Shown: positions 30,671-42,468, counted from the stretch's first letter. The stretch is DNA of 64,000 nt from Rhynchopus sp. YZ270_cl-10 (GCA_964035575.1 OZ037906.1:310001-374000); one strand, 5' to 3'. Translations and numbers: made by a program. The notes: generated from the letters alone by a model not told the origin.

Positions 30671-30853
30671 AAAATAATATATATTATTATCGTGAATTTA
30701 TTTTCCAGTATTTCACGCACAGGTGGAAACAGCCCGAGGGGAAGCATTTTTTCCCGAGGGCGAAGCCCGAGGGGAAAAATGCTTCCCCGAGGGCTGTTTC
30801 CACCTGTAAGTGAAATACTGGTATAAATTCACGAAAATATATTATTTTATCTC
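30671..30853. mobile_element. Foldback element with about 65-bp arms
   Basis: Long inverted repeat: CGTGAATTTATTTTCCAGTA...ACAGGTGGAAACAGCCCGAG on the left is mirrored on the right, ending TAAATTCACG at 30833, and A/T-rich flanks pair further out. The centre is short (GAAGC). A related inverted arm lies at 31300-31440. Confidence 0.75.
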
Positions 30854-31299
30854 CAAATGAGACCATGAATTTCACAACCCGTTTTCACGTACAAAGAGAA
30901 GAGGGTGGGGTGGTTATTTTTATGATGATTTTTGATTCAGTTTTTTTATGTGGAACTCTTAGCGCTGGACAGCGCCTTGAGCCAGAACTGGTGCAGCGGG
31001 TTTGTGGCGCTTACGCGGCTGTACTTCTGATGAAGATGAGGAAGACGATGACGATGAGTCACTTGTGTTCGTGTCGGACTCACTCTCCACAGGTGCCCTC
31101 GTACGTTTTTGAGGTGTCATTTGGGATTTTGGAAGAATATTGGGAAAAAAAACGGTGTGTATCCTTGGTTTGTGTGCTACAGAAAATTAACTGAAAAATG
31201 CGTTTGAGACCCCTAGAATGGCTCAAAATGCCTCTTTTCTGGCTTTAATTGCAAAATTGGGCCTCCAAAGGCCTCCAAAAAAATTTTCGAGAGTTCAGT

Positions 31300-31440
31300 T
31301 CTACGATTTTCTGAGCGTGAATTTATTTTTCTGAGCGTGAATTTATTTTTTGAGCGTGAAATACCGGAAAATAAATTCACGCACCTCCTTCACGATTTTG
31401 TGAAGGGGCGTGAAATTCATGGTCTCAAGCGGGGATAAAA
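31300..31440. repeat. Palindromic repeat related to the 30.7-kb foldback
   Basis: Three TGAGCGTGAATTTATTTT units, then GTGAAATACCGGAAAATAAA, complementary to them. Further on, GTGAAATTCATGGTCTCA is the inverted match of TGAGACCATGAATTTCAC at 30862. The two sites may be the ends of one composite element of about 750 bp. Confidence 0.55.
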
Positions 31441-31707
31441 ATAAAAACACCCAACAAAAAAATAACGCCTCCGGACACCCGGCGGACGCAGGCACCTGGT
31501 TTGAAATGATTCATCAGACCCCAGAACCACACCTTACTGGTGTGGCAGCCTGAATAAGCTGGGAGGATGCAAATGAACTCAGAACAAACCCCACCTCAAC
31601 ATGAAACAAAAAAAAAAGAGGAAGGTTTTTGCTAAGATGGTGATAAGCTACCTCACAGTAGCTTGGTCTAGACACCTCTTTACACCACTTTAAAAAAAAA
31701 AATATAA

Positions 31708-31735
31708 GAACCTAAGCCCTCATGCTTAGTCACCT
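31708..31735 (-). repeat. Short hairpin repeat (CTTAGTCACCT family)
   Basis: GAACCTAAGCCCTCATGC then TTAGTCACCT. Confidence 0.6.
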
Positions 31736-31784
31736 TAAAAGAGAGTAGGGGTACATCATTTGTAACGCCGGATGTATGGAATAA

Positions 31785-31830
31785 AAGTTGAAAAGTGCAA
31801 ACGCCTCACCTGACACGGGGCGCAAAACTA
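31785..31830 (-). repeat. Fragment of SINE family A
   Basis: GTTGAAAAGTGCAAACGCC then TCACCTGACACGGGGCGC matches the tail end of the copies at 40729 and 41222. Confidence 0.45.
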
Positions 31831-32002
31831 ATGGTCGTCTATCCTATCACAGACACCGAAGACTATTCTTAAGAGCGAACCTCACGGCAAGGCGGGCACA
31901 TCTCTTTTTAAGGGAAGCTATAACTCTCTGCTCCACTCTGCAAGGGGGGGCTGCAGCTCTGTCTTTCAGAAAGGGACGAAGGGGGAGGGGCAGTGTTGGT
32001 TT

Positions 32003-32152
32003 AGTACACGACGTTGAAGCAAATGACGTTACTTGTGGTTTTACATGTAATTTTACTTGTGAAAATAGTTTATTTGTGGCACGTAAAAACGTAAGCGTAC
32101 AGCTTAAACACAAGTAAAACCTCAAGTAAAGTAATTTACTTCAACGTCGTGT
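32003..32152. mobile_element. 150-bp MITE-like element
   Basis: GTACACGACGTTGAAG at 32003 and CTTCAACGTCGTGTAC at 32137-32152 are perfect inverted ends, with imperfect pairing for about 38 bp. The inside is rich in TTACTTGT-type motifs. No ORF. Confidence 0.65.
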
Positions 32153-32836
32153 ACACCCCAAAAGTTTAGTACACCTTAGTGCAGTTTTACTACACCTGTT
32201 TTAAACACTCTGTATTAACTTCCCAACACTGGGGAGGGGGGTTTTTTTGAGACAGATTTCGTGAAAAAGAGGACCCTGCAGGGAGAACAGGAAAGATTTT
32301 TCAAAAAAAAATACGAATGCGGGAATTCGGTACATTATTTGGAGAAAGGTGGGCATGAAAGACCTACACGCCTCTGTTGGACGTACAGTGTCTCTCAGGG
32401 GGTGAAGGTTGTCAATAGTTCTAACGTACAGACACCTCGAAGCTCCAGGCATGTGCACAAAGGTGACAACTGCGTGGTGACCACAACTCTCCACAGGGGT
32501 AGGATATTTTCAAGGGGGAGCACAAACCAAATAGTGAAAAAAACAAAGCCGTTTGTTGACAGTGCAAACTGTCTCCAAACTGCGGCGCGAACCAGATGGA
32601 AGGGTTTTTTTTATAGCATGACCTTTGTCAAAAAACAAAGACACACCACATATCGACGAACTCAGAAAAGGAAATAGGAAATGGGGAAAGGTTTTTTGCA
32701 AGGTTGGTCCTAAGCCCCCACCACTGCTTAGCCGCCCTTGCTAAATGGGCTAGATGCTTATTTGTGACCACCAAAAATAAAATAATCGGTAGAAATCCTG
32801 TAGGCATGATGGCTGCGGTTAGGAGCGCAGTCACTA

Positions 32837-32933
32837 CACGGTGGACTGGTTAAGGCAAAGTCCTGACCATGACCATGACCATGACCATGACCATGACCAT
32901 GACCATGACCATGACCATGACCAGTCCACCGTG
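32837..32933. mobile_element. 97-bp TIR element filled with a CATGAC array
   Basis: The 13-bp ends CACGGTGGACTGG and CCAGTCCACCGTG are flanked by TA on both sides, as for Tc1/mariner-type insertions. The interior is almost entirely a tandem hexamer (CCATGA), about ten units. Confidence 0.65.
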
Positions 32934-33109
32934 TATCCTGATCACAAATATATTTTTTTTGAACGAGTGGGGGAAATGGTGCAAAACGCAAGTGGCGTAT
33001 CACTGTTAGTTCCTGTTCTCTTTCCCCTTCTCGCACTACCCTCTCGTCACCTTTTTTTTTGAATTCGGTCTGCAGACACTCCTGCGATCGCCCCTCGCAC
33101 CCTTTAGAT

Positions 33110-34571
33110 ATTATGGTGTGGCTGAACCCAAAAAAAAGGGTATTATTTAGCAGTTTGTTAGCACTTTGTTAGCATGCATTTTTGGGGGGGTGGTGTATAA
33201 AAACTTTTTTCCCCACGGGTGTTCGAAAAAAAAAATTTTTTTTTTCGTTGGTGAGCTTTTTAACGCCGGCATTTGCATTTCCGGAATCCGTCCGGCCAGT
33301 GGTGGGGTCAATTCGCCGAAATGGACAAGTTCTCGTTTTTGGTCAATTTCCGCAGTATACACAGTATACACAGTATACACAGTATACACAGTATACACAG
33401 TATACACAGTATACACAGTATACACAGTATACACAGTATACACAGTATACACAGTATACACAGTATACACAGTATACACAGTATACACAGTATACACAGT
33501 ATACACAGTATACACAGTATACACAGTATACACAGTATACACAGTATACACAGTATACACAGTATACACAGTATACACAGTATACACAGTATACACAGTA
33601 TACACAGTATACACAGTATACACAGTATACACAGTATACACAGTATACACAGTATACACAGTATACACAGTATACACAGTATACACAGTATACACAGTAT
33701 ACACAGTATACACAGTATACACAGTATACACAGTATACACAGTATACACAGTATACACAGTATACACAGTATACACAGTATACACAGTATACACAGTATA
33801 CACAGTATACACAGTATACACAGTATACACAGTATACACAGTATACACAGTATACACAGTATACACAGTATACACAGTATACACAGTATACACAGTATAC
33901 ACAGTATACACAGTATACACAGTATACACAGTATACACAGTATACACAGTATACACAGTATACACAGTATACACAGTATACACAGTATACACAGTATACA
34001 CAGTATACACAGTATACACAGTATACACAGTATACACAGTATACACAGTATACACAGTATACACAGTATACACAGTATACACAGTATACACAGTATACAC
34101 AGTATACACAGTATACACAGTATACACAGTATACACAGTATACACAGTATACACAGTATACACAGTATACACAGTATACACAGTATACACAGTATACACA
34201 GTATACACAGTATACACAGTATACACAGTATACACAGTATACACAGTATACACAGTATACTCAGTATACTCAGTATACTCAGTATACTCAGGGGGAAAAC
34301 TCACTTTGTGGGCGCCGCAGGCGCACGGTACGCGTGTTTCGTGATTTTTTCCAGCCCCGTTCTGTGCGTTCTTTTGACTCAGCGAGTCGATTGCGTTCAA
34401 CGGTGGGGTCACACATGGGTATGCAAGAGTGGAGGCGCGCCAACAGGGGGAGTGGAAAAACCAAGGTAAAAAAATGTTTTTATACACCACCCCTAAAAAA
34501 AGGGTATTATTTAGCAGTTTGTTAGCAGTTCTTTAGCAGTGAAATTTGCTGGTTTCAGCCACACCATATTA
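33110..34571. mobile_element. TIR-bounded element carrying a 9-bp satellite
   Basis: The ends TATTATGGTGTGGCTGAA and TTCAGCCACACCATATTA are inverted repeats. Inner inverted pairs GGTGGTGTATAAAAAC and GTTTTTATACACCACC follow, and GGGTATTATTTAGCAGTTTG occurs near both ends in the same direction. The satellite occupies 33353-34291. No clear target duplication and no transposase. Confidence 0.55.
33353..34291. repeat. 9-bp tandem satellite (AGTATACAC)n
   Basis: About 104 nearly perfect units of AGTATACAC, with the last four changed to AGTATACTC. Because 9 is divisible by 3 and no stop occurs, the array creates long false ORFs on both strands (VYTVYT, QYTQYT, SIHSIH). Exact length may be limited by the assembly. 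Confidence 0.97.
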
Positions 34572-34837
34572 GCAAAAAAAAAAAAAAAAACAAAGAAAGG
34601 TTTTTTGATGAACCACTTGAAACGAAGCTTCTCGTGCTCACCTAAACAACAACAAAAATGATACGGTACAAATACGAATAATACCAAAACACACACAGAA
34701 CAAGAGTTGAAAGATGGTCAATATGCATGCCTCCAGCCCTGTTGCGCCCACCCCGCCAGCTTTTGCTTTGCTGGGAACATGCAAAAAAACCAGTGAACTG
34801 AACCCATACCTAAACACGGGGTAGGATACGCGTTTTC

Positions 34838-34942
34838 GGAACTACTATACTAGTAATGCCACTAGCCCAAACGACTAGTGTTTTTTACAACTAGTTTTAC
34901 GGTACCATTAGCTAGCAACTAATCGTTACGACTAGTAGTTCC
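34838..34942. repeat. MITE-like inverted repeat (GGAACTACTA)
   Basis: GGAACTACTATACTAGTAA and TTACGACTAGTAGTTCC are inverted. CTAGT motifs recur inside. A related ACTAGTAATGTCACC piece is at 30477. Confidence 0.5.
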
Positions 34943-34969
34943 ACAATGCAGTACCTCTTGACTAGCCTT

Positions 34970-35022
34970 TCGTGACTGCGCAGACACTCCCCCATGGGGT
35001 ATCGAACCCCGGACACACAAAA
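34970..35022 (-). repeat. tRNA-related SINE fragment
   Basis: GACTGCGCAGACACTCCCCC then GGGGTATCGAACCCCGGA. On the minus strand this gives the B-box TCCGGGGTTCGATACCCC. Confidence 0.5.
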
Positions 35023-35148
35023 AAAACTTGAAAGATGAACCTCGCGCAATACATTCGAGGGGTTGGTAAGACGCCCCTGAGCCTCTCATATTTTATCATC
35101 AATAGGCAATCAATGTGCACTACGATGCGATGCTGTAAAAACACACCT

Positions 35149-35176
35149 TGGGGCCACATTCTGCGCAAGAATTACC
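35149..35176. repeat. 27-bp palindromic repeat core, copy 2 of 3
   Basis: GGGGCCACATTCTGCGCAAG then AATTACCC; compare 29957-29987. Confidence 0.55.
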
Positions 35177-35539
35177 CTATTAGTTAAAAAAAACACACAC
35201 ACAAAAAAGACAAGATGAGAAGCACCTCACTGTTTACCTACATCTAAACACGAAAGAGATGGGGGATGTGCTACGACACACCTCCACCCCTCCAAGACCA
35301 ACTGTGACACCCCCTGTAAACTTTGATGGTCTTCGCTATCCCATTTATTTATTTTGACCCAAGGGAGCGCAATGGCCGCCTATAACACACAGAGTACTGT
35401 GTCCATTTGCGATGAATGTTTGCATGTACCCCCTATCCAGCGACAGGTGAAACAGGTGTAAACAATACATCGGTATATCGTATATACAGAGCACCTCTGT
35501 TCTTAAGGGGAAGAGAAGAAGTAAGGAACAATGTTGTCA

Positions 35540-35569
35540 GATGATCCTAAGGTAGATCTTAGTCACCTT
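35540..35569 (-). repeat. Short hairpin repeat (CTTAGTCACCT family)
   Basis: GATGATCCTAAGGTAGATC then TTAGTCACCT. The loop differs but the stem CTAAG/CTTAG is kept. Confidence 0.55.
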
Positions 35570-35755
35570 GAAAAGGGAAAATCATAAGAAAAAAGTACAA
35601 CAACCCTTCCCTTTCCCCCCCACAGAAAACCATACACCCTTCTCCACAATGCCCCCCCAAAAAAAAAATGAGTTGTTTCAGTTTCCACACCCTTTCACGG
35701 ATTCTATTTTGGAACAAATCTTTCTCAAAAGCCCCATCTCATATTTTCTCTATTT

Positions 35756-37243
35756 TTATGACATTGGGGAATTGGACTGTTGCTTTCTGGGGATGGTGCG
35801 GGATGGGGCTACTCCCGTGCTTCCGGTAGCACTGTAGGCAAGGGAAGGGCCACGACGGTCTAAACCCATCGGGGTGCTGGGGACTGGGGAGCGCGATCTG
35901 TTGCGCACCTCCTCTGTGAGGGTGAGTGCGTCGCGGGCGATGATGGAGGGGGGCTGGCCGACGAGGGTCAGCTCGTCTCGCATCTCATTTTGCACTGCGG
36001 CGAGCCTTTCAGATGAGATACCTACATGCGCACCACGGGGCTGCGCGAGACTTGCCACCCACGCACGGTATGACGACTCCGAGATAGGGTCCACCCGAGC
36101 ACCATCCCAGGTACACCAACGGCCGTCGTTGAACGGTTGTTCGCCAACGAGAATGAGACCAGCAGCAAGCTCTCGCGCGCTGTAGCGTACGCAGAGTGGC
36201 GTCCGGTAGATGTGCTTCACAAAGCGGAACGCCGCCACGCACCAGGGGATACCGTTCTTCACCCCAACAACCTCATCGTGCGAACGGCCGGAGAGCGCGC
36301 ACAACTCCTCAACAAGCACGTTCGCGGGGTTCGCGTGGCTAAAGTCAAATCCAAGAATGCTCACAATAAGGTACAACTCAGCGCGCGCAATCTGCTCCGT
36401 CCTCTTCCTCGACTCCTTGGTGCCATGCTGGTCGTTGAAGAGAAGGAACTGTAGAGGGAGGGGTAAGAATGACCATTTCGAACACCTCCTACACATCATT
36501 TCCTAGAATGGGCTCTAAATTTTTTTTTGAAAAGACAACCTCTCATCTCATACCGCAAGATCGCCAAGGCGCAGCTTGAACGGACAGTCCGCGATTTTTG
36601 CGGAGAGAAAGACGCATGCACAGACCATGACACGGCGGTCCCATTCTTCGAGGAGGTGTGGTGGGTTGCACTGCTGTTGGTGTTCAGGGTCGTTGTAGCC
36701 GTGGTAGAATCGCCAGAGGAAGAACATTGCTAGACTGATGGTCTGCTGCTGCCTGCGTACGTTGTTCTCACGGATCACTTTGTAGATCTGCTCCCATGAG
36801 TATGCTCCAATATGTTCGCGTAGCTGCTTCATTCGTGCATCATCCATTTCCACATGTCGTTTGTCTAATTCGTGAAGCAAAGGCGGTCCGCTCAACGTAT
36901 TGTTATGCGAAAAGCTCTCCTGCTTCTTGGCAATGATTCTCTTAAAGTCCTGCTCATGCGATTGGTTGCTGACCTGCTTCTCCGCAGCCTCGAGGGCCTC
37001 GGTCGTCAGTGTGTCGCTCTGTCGTCTCTTTGGTGCGGGGCTCTCTTCACGCACCCGGGTGTCGCTTCCGTCAGACCCAGAAGGGCATGACAAAGGCGTT
37101 GGGTAGGAAGGTGGGGAGGAGCTGCGTTTTTTGCCGCGTCGGGTTTGCACGTCGGTGGAGGTGATGGTTGCGGGGGGGTCGGAGTGGGGGAGGGGTTCGC
37201 TCTTCTGGTCGAGGGGGATGCCACTGTGATTTGGTATTGACAT
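35756..37243 (-). CDS. Cyclin of the transcriptional (T/K/L-like) class, two exons
   Basis: Exons 37243-36554 and 36448-35756 are joined by removal of a 105-nt intron (GTATGA...TACAG), giving 460 aa. At the junction ...FKLRLGDLA joins FLLFNDQHG in phase 0. Residues 1-100 are Ser/Pro/charged. The cyclin box begins near residue 140 (LREHIGAYSWEQIYKVIREN) and includes RRVMVCACVFLSAKIADCPF (about 203-222). After the intron come RAELYLIVSILGFDFSHANP and the second fold with GIPWCVAAFRFVKHIYRTPL. The pattern of a Lys in the first box followed by a Glu-containing helix and LGFDxxxxxP is typical of cyclins T, K and L, which pair with CDK9- or CDK12-like kinases to phosphorylate the RNA polymerase II tail. 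The C-terminus is Ser/Arg/Pro-rich, which cyclin L also shows. Exact subtype is uncertain. Confidence 0.85.
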
Positions 37244-40200
37244 TTTTTTTTTAAATTGAGCGTCACCTCGCCTTTTATTTAATGCAATCGGGTGTGGGGA
37301 TTTGGGGGAGTGGTTGAGGCGAATGGGCTAATAAGAAAATTTGCTATGATTGGGTGGGGTGGGGTGAGGGCATACACTATACGTTCCGCCCCGTCCTGCT
37401 TCACGGGCCTAGAGGAGAGCACTGCAGTGTCGCCAGGAAGGCCTGCGGTCACTAGGCCGTTCTCCATATTCAGTCGTTTCTTTTTGTTATTTTCTCGCCG
37501 CTTTTTTTTTTTTTCCTTTACCCTTTTTTCTCTCGTTTTGATGCTGTCGAAGATGGTTGTTTTTTCAAATAAGGAGAAAAGGAGCAAATAGCCACCAAAC
37601 CCTAACCAAAAACAACCCCCTTCACAACTCCATAATTAGTGTAAACTCCAGGGAGCTCCACCTTTTTTTTGCCACAGACCAGTTCAAATTCCGGCTTTGA
37701 ACAGAAGAAAAAGAACAAGAGATGAGAAGAAAGAAAGTTACACTCTCTTTTCTCTCTCCCCCCTTCCCTTCCTTCCGATTCCCTTCTTCGTTGACCCAAG
37801 CTTCGACCCAAGTCTCTAAAGGGGGAACAAAAAAATCTACCCACAATTTTATGAAAATCGATAAACCAACCTGGGCAGGCCGCACAAGATGAACAATCAA
37901 TTTCTAAAAAAAAGGGAGAGATTTTTTTTTTTTTTTTTGATTTTTTGCGTCAGTTTGCGTTTTGTAGTTTGGATTTTTGAATAAGAGGAAGGCGGGCAAC
38001 ACGGTGTGCAGGGCGACCTCGTATTAAAGGAAAATAGACAACAGTTTATTTGGGACAAAACGTAAAAGAGATGTCATCTTGCGAAGATTTGACAGAAGAG
38101 TTTTAAAAAAGAGTGGGGGAGGAAATCTTTTTTTTGTTGTTGTATCGACCATCACTTCTTTACCTATTGGTATAATAAATCTGCACTCAATGTCCAGCCG
38201 AAGCCTTTGTACTACGGAAACATTTTTTTTGGCTGTTTCTGCCTGGGAGACCTTCCTACGCTCTTTTTATGTTTTTTTTTTTTTAAATTGTATCGACACA
38301 TCTCTCCACTAAGGTGAGGTTCTGTGCACAGCGTCGTCCACCAAAGTCTTTTTTTTTTTTGATCAATTGTTGGAGTAGTGCAGTTGCCTCGGTTGTGTTG
38401 CCACAGTTGTGCAATCTCCACTGTCTTTTTTTTTTCCCCTCTCCCCACCTTATTCTTTGTGCGTATTGTTGGGGGGGATGGGTAATGCTGAATTAAAGCT
38501 GTGTTTTAAACGTTATGGTTAAAAATACGCATTTTTAAAAAATTTATTTGGCAAACGGTGCATACACCAGTTTTTCAATTTCGTTCAGTTGGTCACCTTG
38601 GAAAAATACGGGACAAAAACAAAAACCAAAAAAACAAACAAACAGAAAAGTGGAATAACACCTACCAAGCTGCTCTGTGCTTCAGAAAGTCGAGTTTGCT
38701 TGAAAGCTCGACAACAACCTACGTTATTCCAACAATTTGTTCAAAAGGAAACATCAAACAGGGGGAGAAGAAGAAAGGCGATATGCAATCGGGTCGCTGC
38801 TCAACCCAAAATACACAGAGCTTTTGTTTATTTTTTCTCTCTTTTTTTGCCACCACCTTCATCCCCCCCAAAACCCCCTCTTGTGAGTACAGGATTGGCG
38901 CGGTTTTTTTTTCGGAAAATAAAAAATCGGATATTTTTTTAAAAAAACACGGAAATACACAAAAACAGCAATGAAAAAGGAGAGCGTTTTGGGTTTTTGA
39001 GAGATAAAGCACATTAGACAAAGGACACATTCACGTAGACATCAAATCCCAAATAGAGGGAGGCGGGTCGCTGTGTTGTGTGTCATATGCATGTGCTTTT
39101 TTTCTCTATACCCGCCGCAACTCTCCAATTTTTTCCAATTTTTTTTTCCCCTTAATACCGCTACTGTAGTCCACGAAGAAGGAAATTGGGGTGGGCAAAA
39201 AAAGAAAAAAAAAGAAAAATGTAACAAAATAACGGAAGTGTTTTCAAAAAGGCAAAAAAGGCAGTTGCAAAGAAAACCAAAAGGCCACACAAAGGAGGAT
39301 GGGGATCAAAGAACCACAAAGGGTATTGTGGAATAAACTCTTTGGTGAAACGGATGACAAAAAAAAAATCATTTTTTTTTCTCTTTGTGCATACGTGCAC
39401 AATGTTTAAAAAATTTTAAAAAAATAAGAGAAGACAGAATCATATGCTGACTACTTTAGCAAACAGTAAGCAAGAGAAAAGCAAAAAAAAAAAAAAAGAG
39501 AGAAGAAAATCAAGAAATCAAATAAAGTCAAAGCAGAGAGGAGGCAAAAAAAGCAATAAAAATAAAACAAAGAAAATAACACACAAGGCGCAGATGCGTC
39601 CCTACAGACGGCAGACACTCCGGATTAGCACACAAAATATCACAAAAAAAAAAGTTGAAAAGATGAAAATAGGCCTTTGCGAACCTACACCTTGAAAAAT
39701 GCTAGTTTGTAAAGGCGACTTCATCTTCTCGCTTCGTCACCTTACGAACTCAATAAAATACCAATGCAAAATATGTCAGGCCCCTGGGCTCGGACCAGCA
39801 AAACTCTCGTGAGGCAGTGTGGACTCCCCCATACATTCACACCAAAAAGGGGTGGTATGGGTAGAATCGCAGCACAGCGAAGTTTTCTTATCGTATCGAA
39901 AAACAAAAACAAAAATTCAAACTGGGACAACTATGATAGTAAAAAAAAATAACGTTTTGTGTCAAATTTTCAGACCTGAAAGGCCAGGCAGAAGGAGGTC
40001 AAAAAAAGCCTATGGCGGCTCAAATACCATCCCTTCTCTTGGCGAGAAGCGTTGAAGGACGTAGAAAAATGTCCTTTTCGTTGCGTTCGTACGTTTTTTT
40101 GATAATCCGTTTGGATTTGGGTGAAAAAAAGCTACTGTATTTCAACATATGCATTTGATAGCATTGTGGAGAAAAAAAGCAGTCGGCACTTTTGTCCAAC

Positions 40201-40247
40201 GGTATCGTATAATTATTTTTTTGTTTGTATAGGCAACCACTGAAGGG

Positions 40248-40388
40248 CAGTGCTGTAAGAATACGCTTACGGATACGTAAGAATACGTATTCTGGAGCGT
40301 ATTCTTACGTATTCTGGGGCGTATTCCGTAAGAATACGCTCCAGAATACGTATTCTTACGTATCCGTAAGCGTATTCTTACAGCACTG
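40248..40388. mobile_element. hAT-like foldback MITE (141 bp)
   Basis: Starts CAGTGCTGTAAGAATACG and ends with the reverse complement. The arms are perfect inverted repeats for about 62 bp with a 17-bp centre. The flanks CTGAAGGG (40240-40247) and CCGAAGGG (40389-40396) are an 8-bp duplication with one mismatch, as expected for hAT elements. Confidence 0.8.
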
Positions 40389-40728
40389 CCGAAGGGAGGT
40401 TGCGCTTCTGTACTCAATATGCGCCTCAAAGACGGTTTTTAAGGAGAAGAAAAAGAAGAAGAATAATAGTGGGTAAGACAAGGATCAATCGTGTTATTGG
40501 TTTCACCTTATCAAAACTTTGAGAAGGCAGAAGGAAGGGCGTTCGTACGCCTTCTGTAGACCTACAATAGGGCAAGTGATTGACGACCAAAAAAAAGTAG
40601 AAAATTGCAAGAAAAAAACCCCCAAAATCCGCCATTATTTGGTCGACAAGTTATTTGGTAAGTTTCTGGTCCTACTGTACATAAAACAATACACAAATGG
40701 AAAAAAAAAAAACGCAAACAAAGAGAAG

Positions 40729-40822
40729 TTGAAAGTGCAAACGCCTCACCGTACATCAGCGGACGCAGGGCACTGGTTCCCCGCGGGTTATCGAACCCCC
40801 AGAGAGCACTTCACTGGTATGC
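40729..40822 (-). mobile_element. tRNA-derived SINE, family A
   Basis: GTTGAAAGTGCAAACGCCTC...GGACGCAGGGCACTGG, then GCGGGTTATCGAACCCCC and GAGAGCACTTCACTGG. On the minus strand this gives an A-box-like CCAGTGAAGTGC and the B-box GGGGGTTCGATAACCC in tRNA order. The T-rich end lies at the left on the plus strand. Confidence 0.7.
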
Positions 40823-41221
40823 ATAAACAAATGACACAATCAATTGAGTACTTTTAATTAAAGTCTCGACATGGGTATTTTTTTTAAAAAGGGGGGAGTT
40901 AGACACCCTTAGCCACGTTCAGAATCTCCCCACCCCTTCACACCGGTTTCTTCAAAAAAAAAATGATGCCAAAGAGAAAAGCGCGTATCGGACGCACACT
41001 CCCTTGCAGCTCAATAGCTGTGTCGGGTGGTTCAGCGCAGTTGCGGTTGTTGTAAAAAGGGAAAACAGTAACATGTGCAACAATACTTTGACAAACATAT
41101 GAACAAACCAGGTGAACCTAGGGGGGAGGAACGAGGGGAGAAAAGGTGGGTGAAAAGGGACAAAAAGATGGTTTTTTTTATGAAAACTTTTCAAAAAAAA
41201 GAAAAGAAGAACAGAAGAGAA

Positions 41222-41338
41222 GCTGAAAGTACAAACGCCTCACCGTACATCGGCGGACGCAGGCACTGGTTCCCCGCGGGTCATCGAACCCCCAGAGAGC
41301 ACTTCACTGGTATACACACGGTTTCCACAGGGGGTTGT
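41222..41338 (-). mobile_element. tRNA-derived SINE, family A
   Basis: About 95% identical to the copy at 40729 (GCGGACGCAGGCACTGG, GCGGGTCATCGAACCCCC), and extends further through TATACACACGGTTTCCAC. Confidence 0.7.
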
Positions 41339-41354
41339 AGGCACACAATAAAAA

Positions 41355-41408
41355 TGGTAGTTATTGATGCAGGCATCTCCGACTGACCCACTGTACGATG
41401 CCAGCCCC
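41355..41408. repeat. Dispersed repeat (GATGCAGGCAYCTC family)
   Basis: TTATTGATGCAGGCATCTCC then GACTGACCCACTGTACGATG; compare 30365-30420. It follows a SINE A copy closely. Confidence 0.55.
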
Positions 41409-41488
41409 GGATGAAAGCGCAAAAAAAAAAAACATTGAGAAGATGAATGTGCCTCTTGTGGACACATAAAAAAATAACAGTTTATAAG

Positions 41489-41520
41489 ATGACCCTAAGC
41501 CTCTCATGCTTAGTCACCTT
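41489..41520 (-). repeat. Short hairpin repeat (CTTAGTCACCT family)
   Basis: GATGACCCTAAGCCTCTC then ATGCTTAGTCACCTT, close to the consensus. Confidence 0.65.
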
Positions 41521-41718
41521 GATCACGAACAAAAAGAAACGAAAGGGGTGCTTATTATTGTCTCTTTATTGTTTTGTATGAAAAACCCCCGCATCTTTTA
41601 AAAAAAAAATCGTTTTGTTTTATTGAAAACCTAGATTGCTCAAAAATCATAATAAATGGTATCAGTTCGTGTGTTTATTTTGGAAGGGGAAAAAAAAATA
41701 TGTGAAAAAGTTTTGTAT

Positions 41719-41748
41719 GGTCCTAAGCTTGTCTGTGCTCAGTCACCT
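41719..41748 (-). repeat. Short hairpin repeat (CTTAGTCACCT family), diverged
   Basis: GGTCCTAAGCTTGTCTGTGC then TCAGTCACCT. Confidence 0.5.
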
Positions 41749-42468
41749 GACAAAAATTTTACGAAAAAATGTGAAACAATAAATTGCCACAGAGAGACTA
41801 GGGTAAAGGGACATATCGAAATGGTGGGGAGATGTTTTGCGGGACGGGGGAAGGGGGAAAAAAAGGGAGCATAAAAATAGTTGAAAACGTGCTAAAACGC
41901 ATCTCAGTCAAACTCATGCAAAGGGTGGGACGTAAAAATAGTAACTCTGATAGGTAAGTAAAAGGAAGAGAGAATAAAAAACGTTTTTCCGTTGATTGCT
42001 CAATTACCCTGTTAGGGGGGTGATTGGCGACCGTATCGGAGGAAACTATTTCTCCTTTTAATCTACGCTTTGTAGGTATGAAAACTAAAATATCAAAAAA
42101 AAGGGGTGTTTGTTTGCCTACTTCAAAAAAAGAGAAAGCTTTAAAAAAAAAAAGGATGGATGTGTCTCTCGTGCACATCAAAGGGGAGGAGAAGGAAAAG
42201 GTTGACATTAAGCCTCCCTGCTTGCCGTACTCCTTTTAAAATGAGAGAAAAAAAAGGGGAAAAGATTAAGCTATGAATCTCACGGGGAGAACATAGATGT
42301 TTCAAACGCAAAAAAAAAAGACAAATAAAAGCAAATAAAAAAGCAAAGTAATGGAACATAATAAAAAGTTGAAAAGATTATGACGATGCCTCACTGTACG
42401 CATACACCATCTTTCCACATATTTTTTTTTAAAATTTATTTTTGATGAACCTAAGCCTCACTTAAAAC

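Larger units (their letters stand above)
29541..35755. other. Gene-poor, repeat-rich region
   Basis: About 6.2 kb without a convincing gene. It contains foldback and MITE-like repeats, SINE pieces, hairpin repeats, a (CATGAC) array and a 9-bp satellite, each listed separately. ORFs such as the 287-codon frame at 29593-30456 run through repeat fragments and show no protein-like composition. Confidence 0.6.

Noticed and set aside
33147-34525. Four long ORFs of 390-450 codons on both strands (VYTVYT, QYTQYT, SIHSIH)
   Set aside because: They are produced by the stop-free 9-bp satellite in every compatible frame and start or end in unrelated flanks.
37279-37587. 102-codon minus ORF upstream of the cyclin
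   Set aside because: Lys-rich N-terminal half from A-runs; the remaining 60 residues have no domain and no second copy to test.
40770-40810. Genuine tRNA genes at the GGTTCGATAACCC sites
   Set aside because: No complete cloverleaf with paired acceptor stem could be built. The sites are repeated, degenerate and joined to a common tail, as in SINEs.
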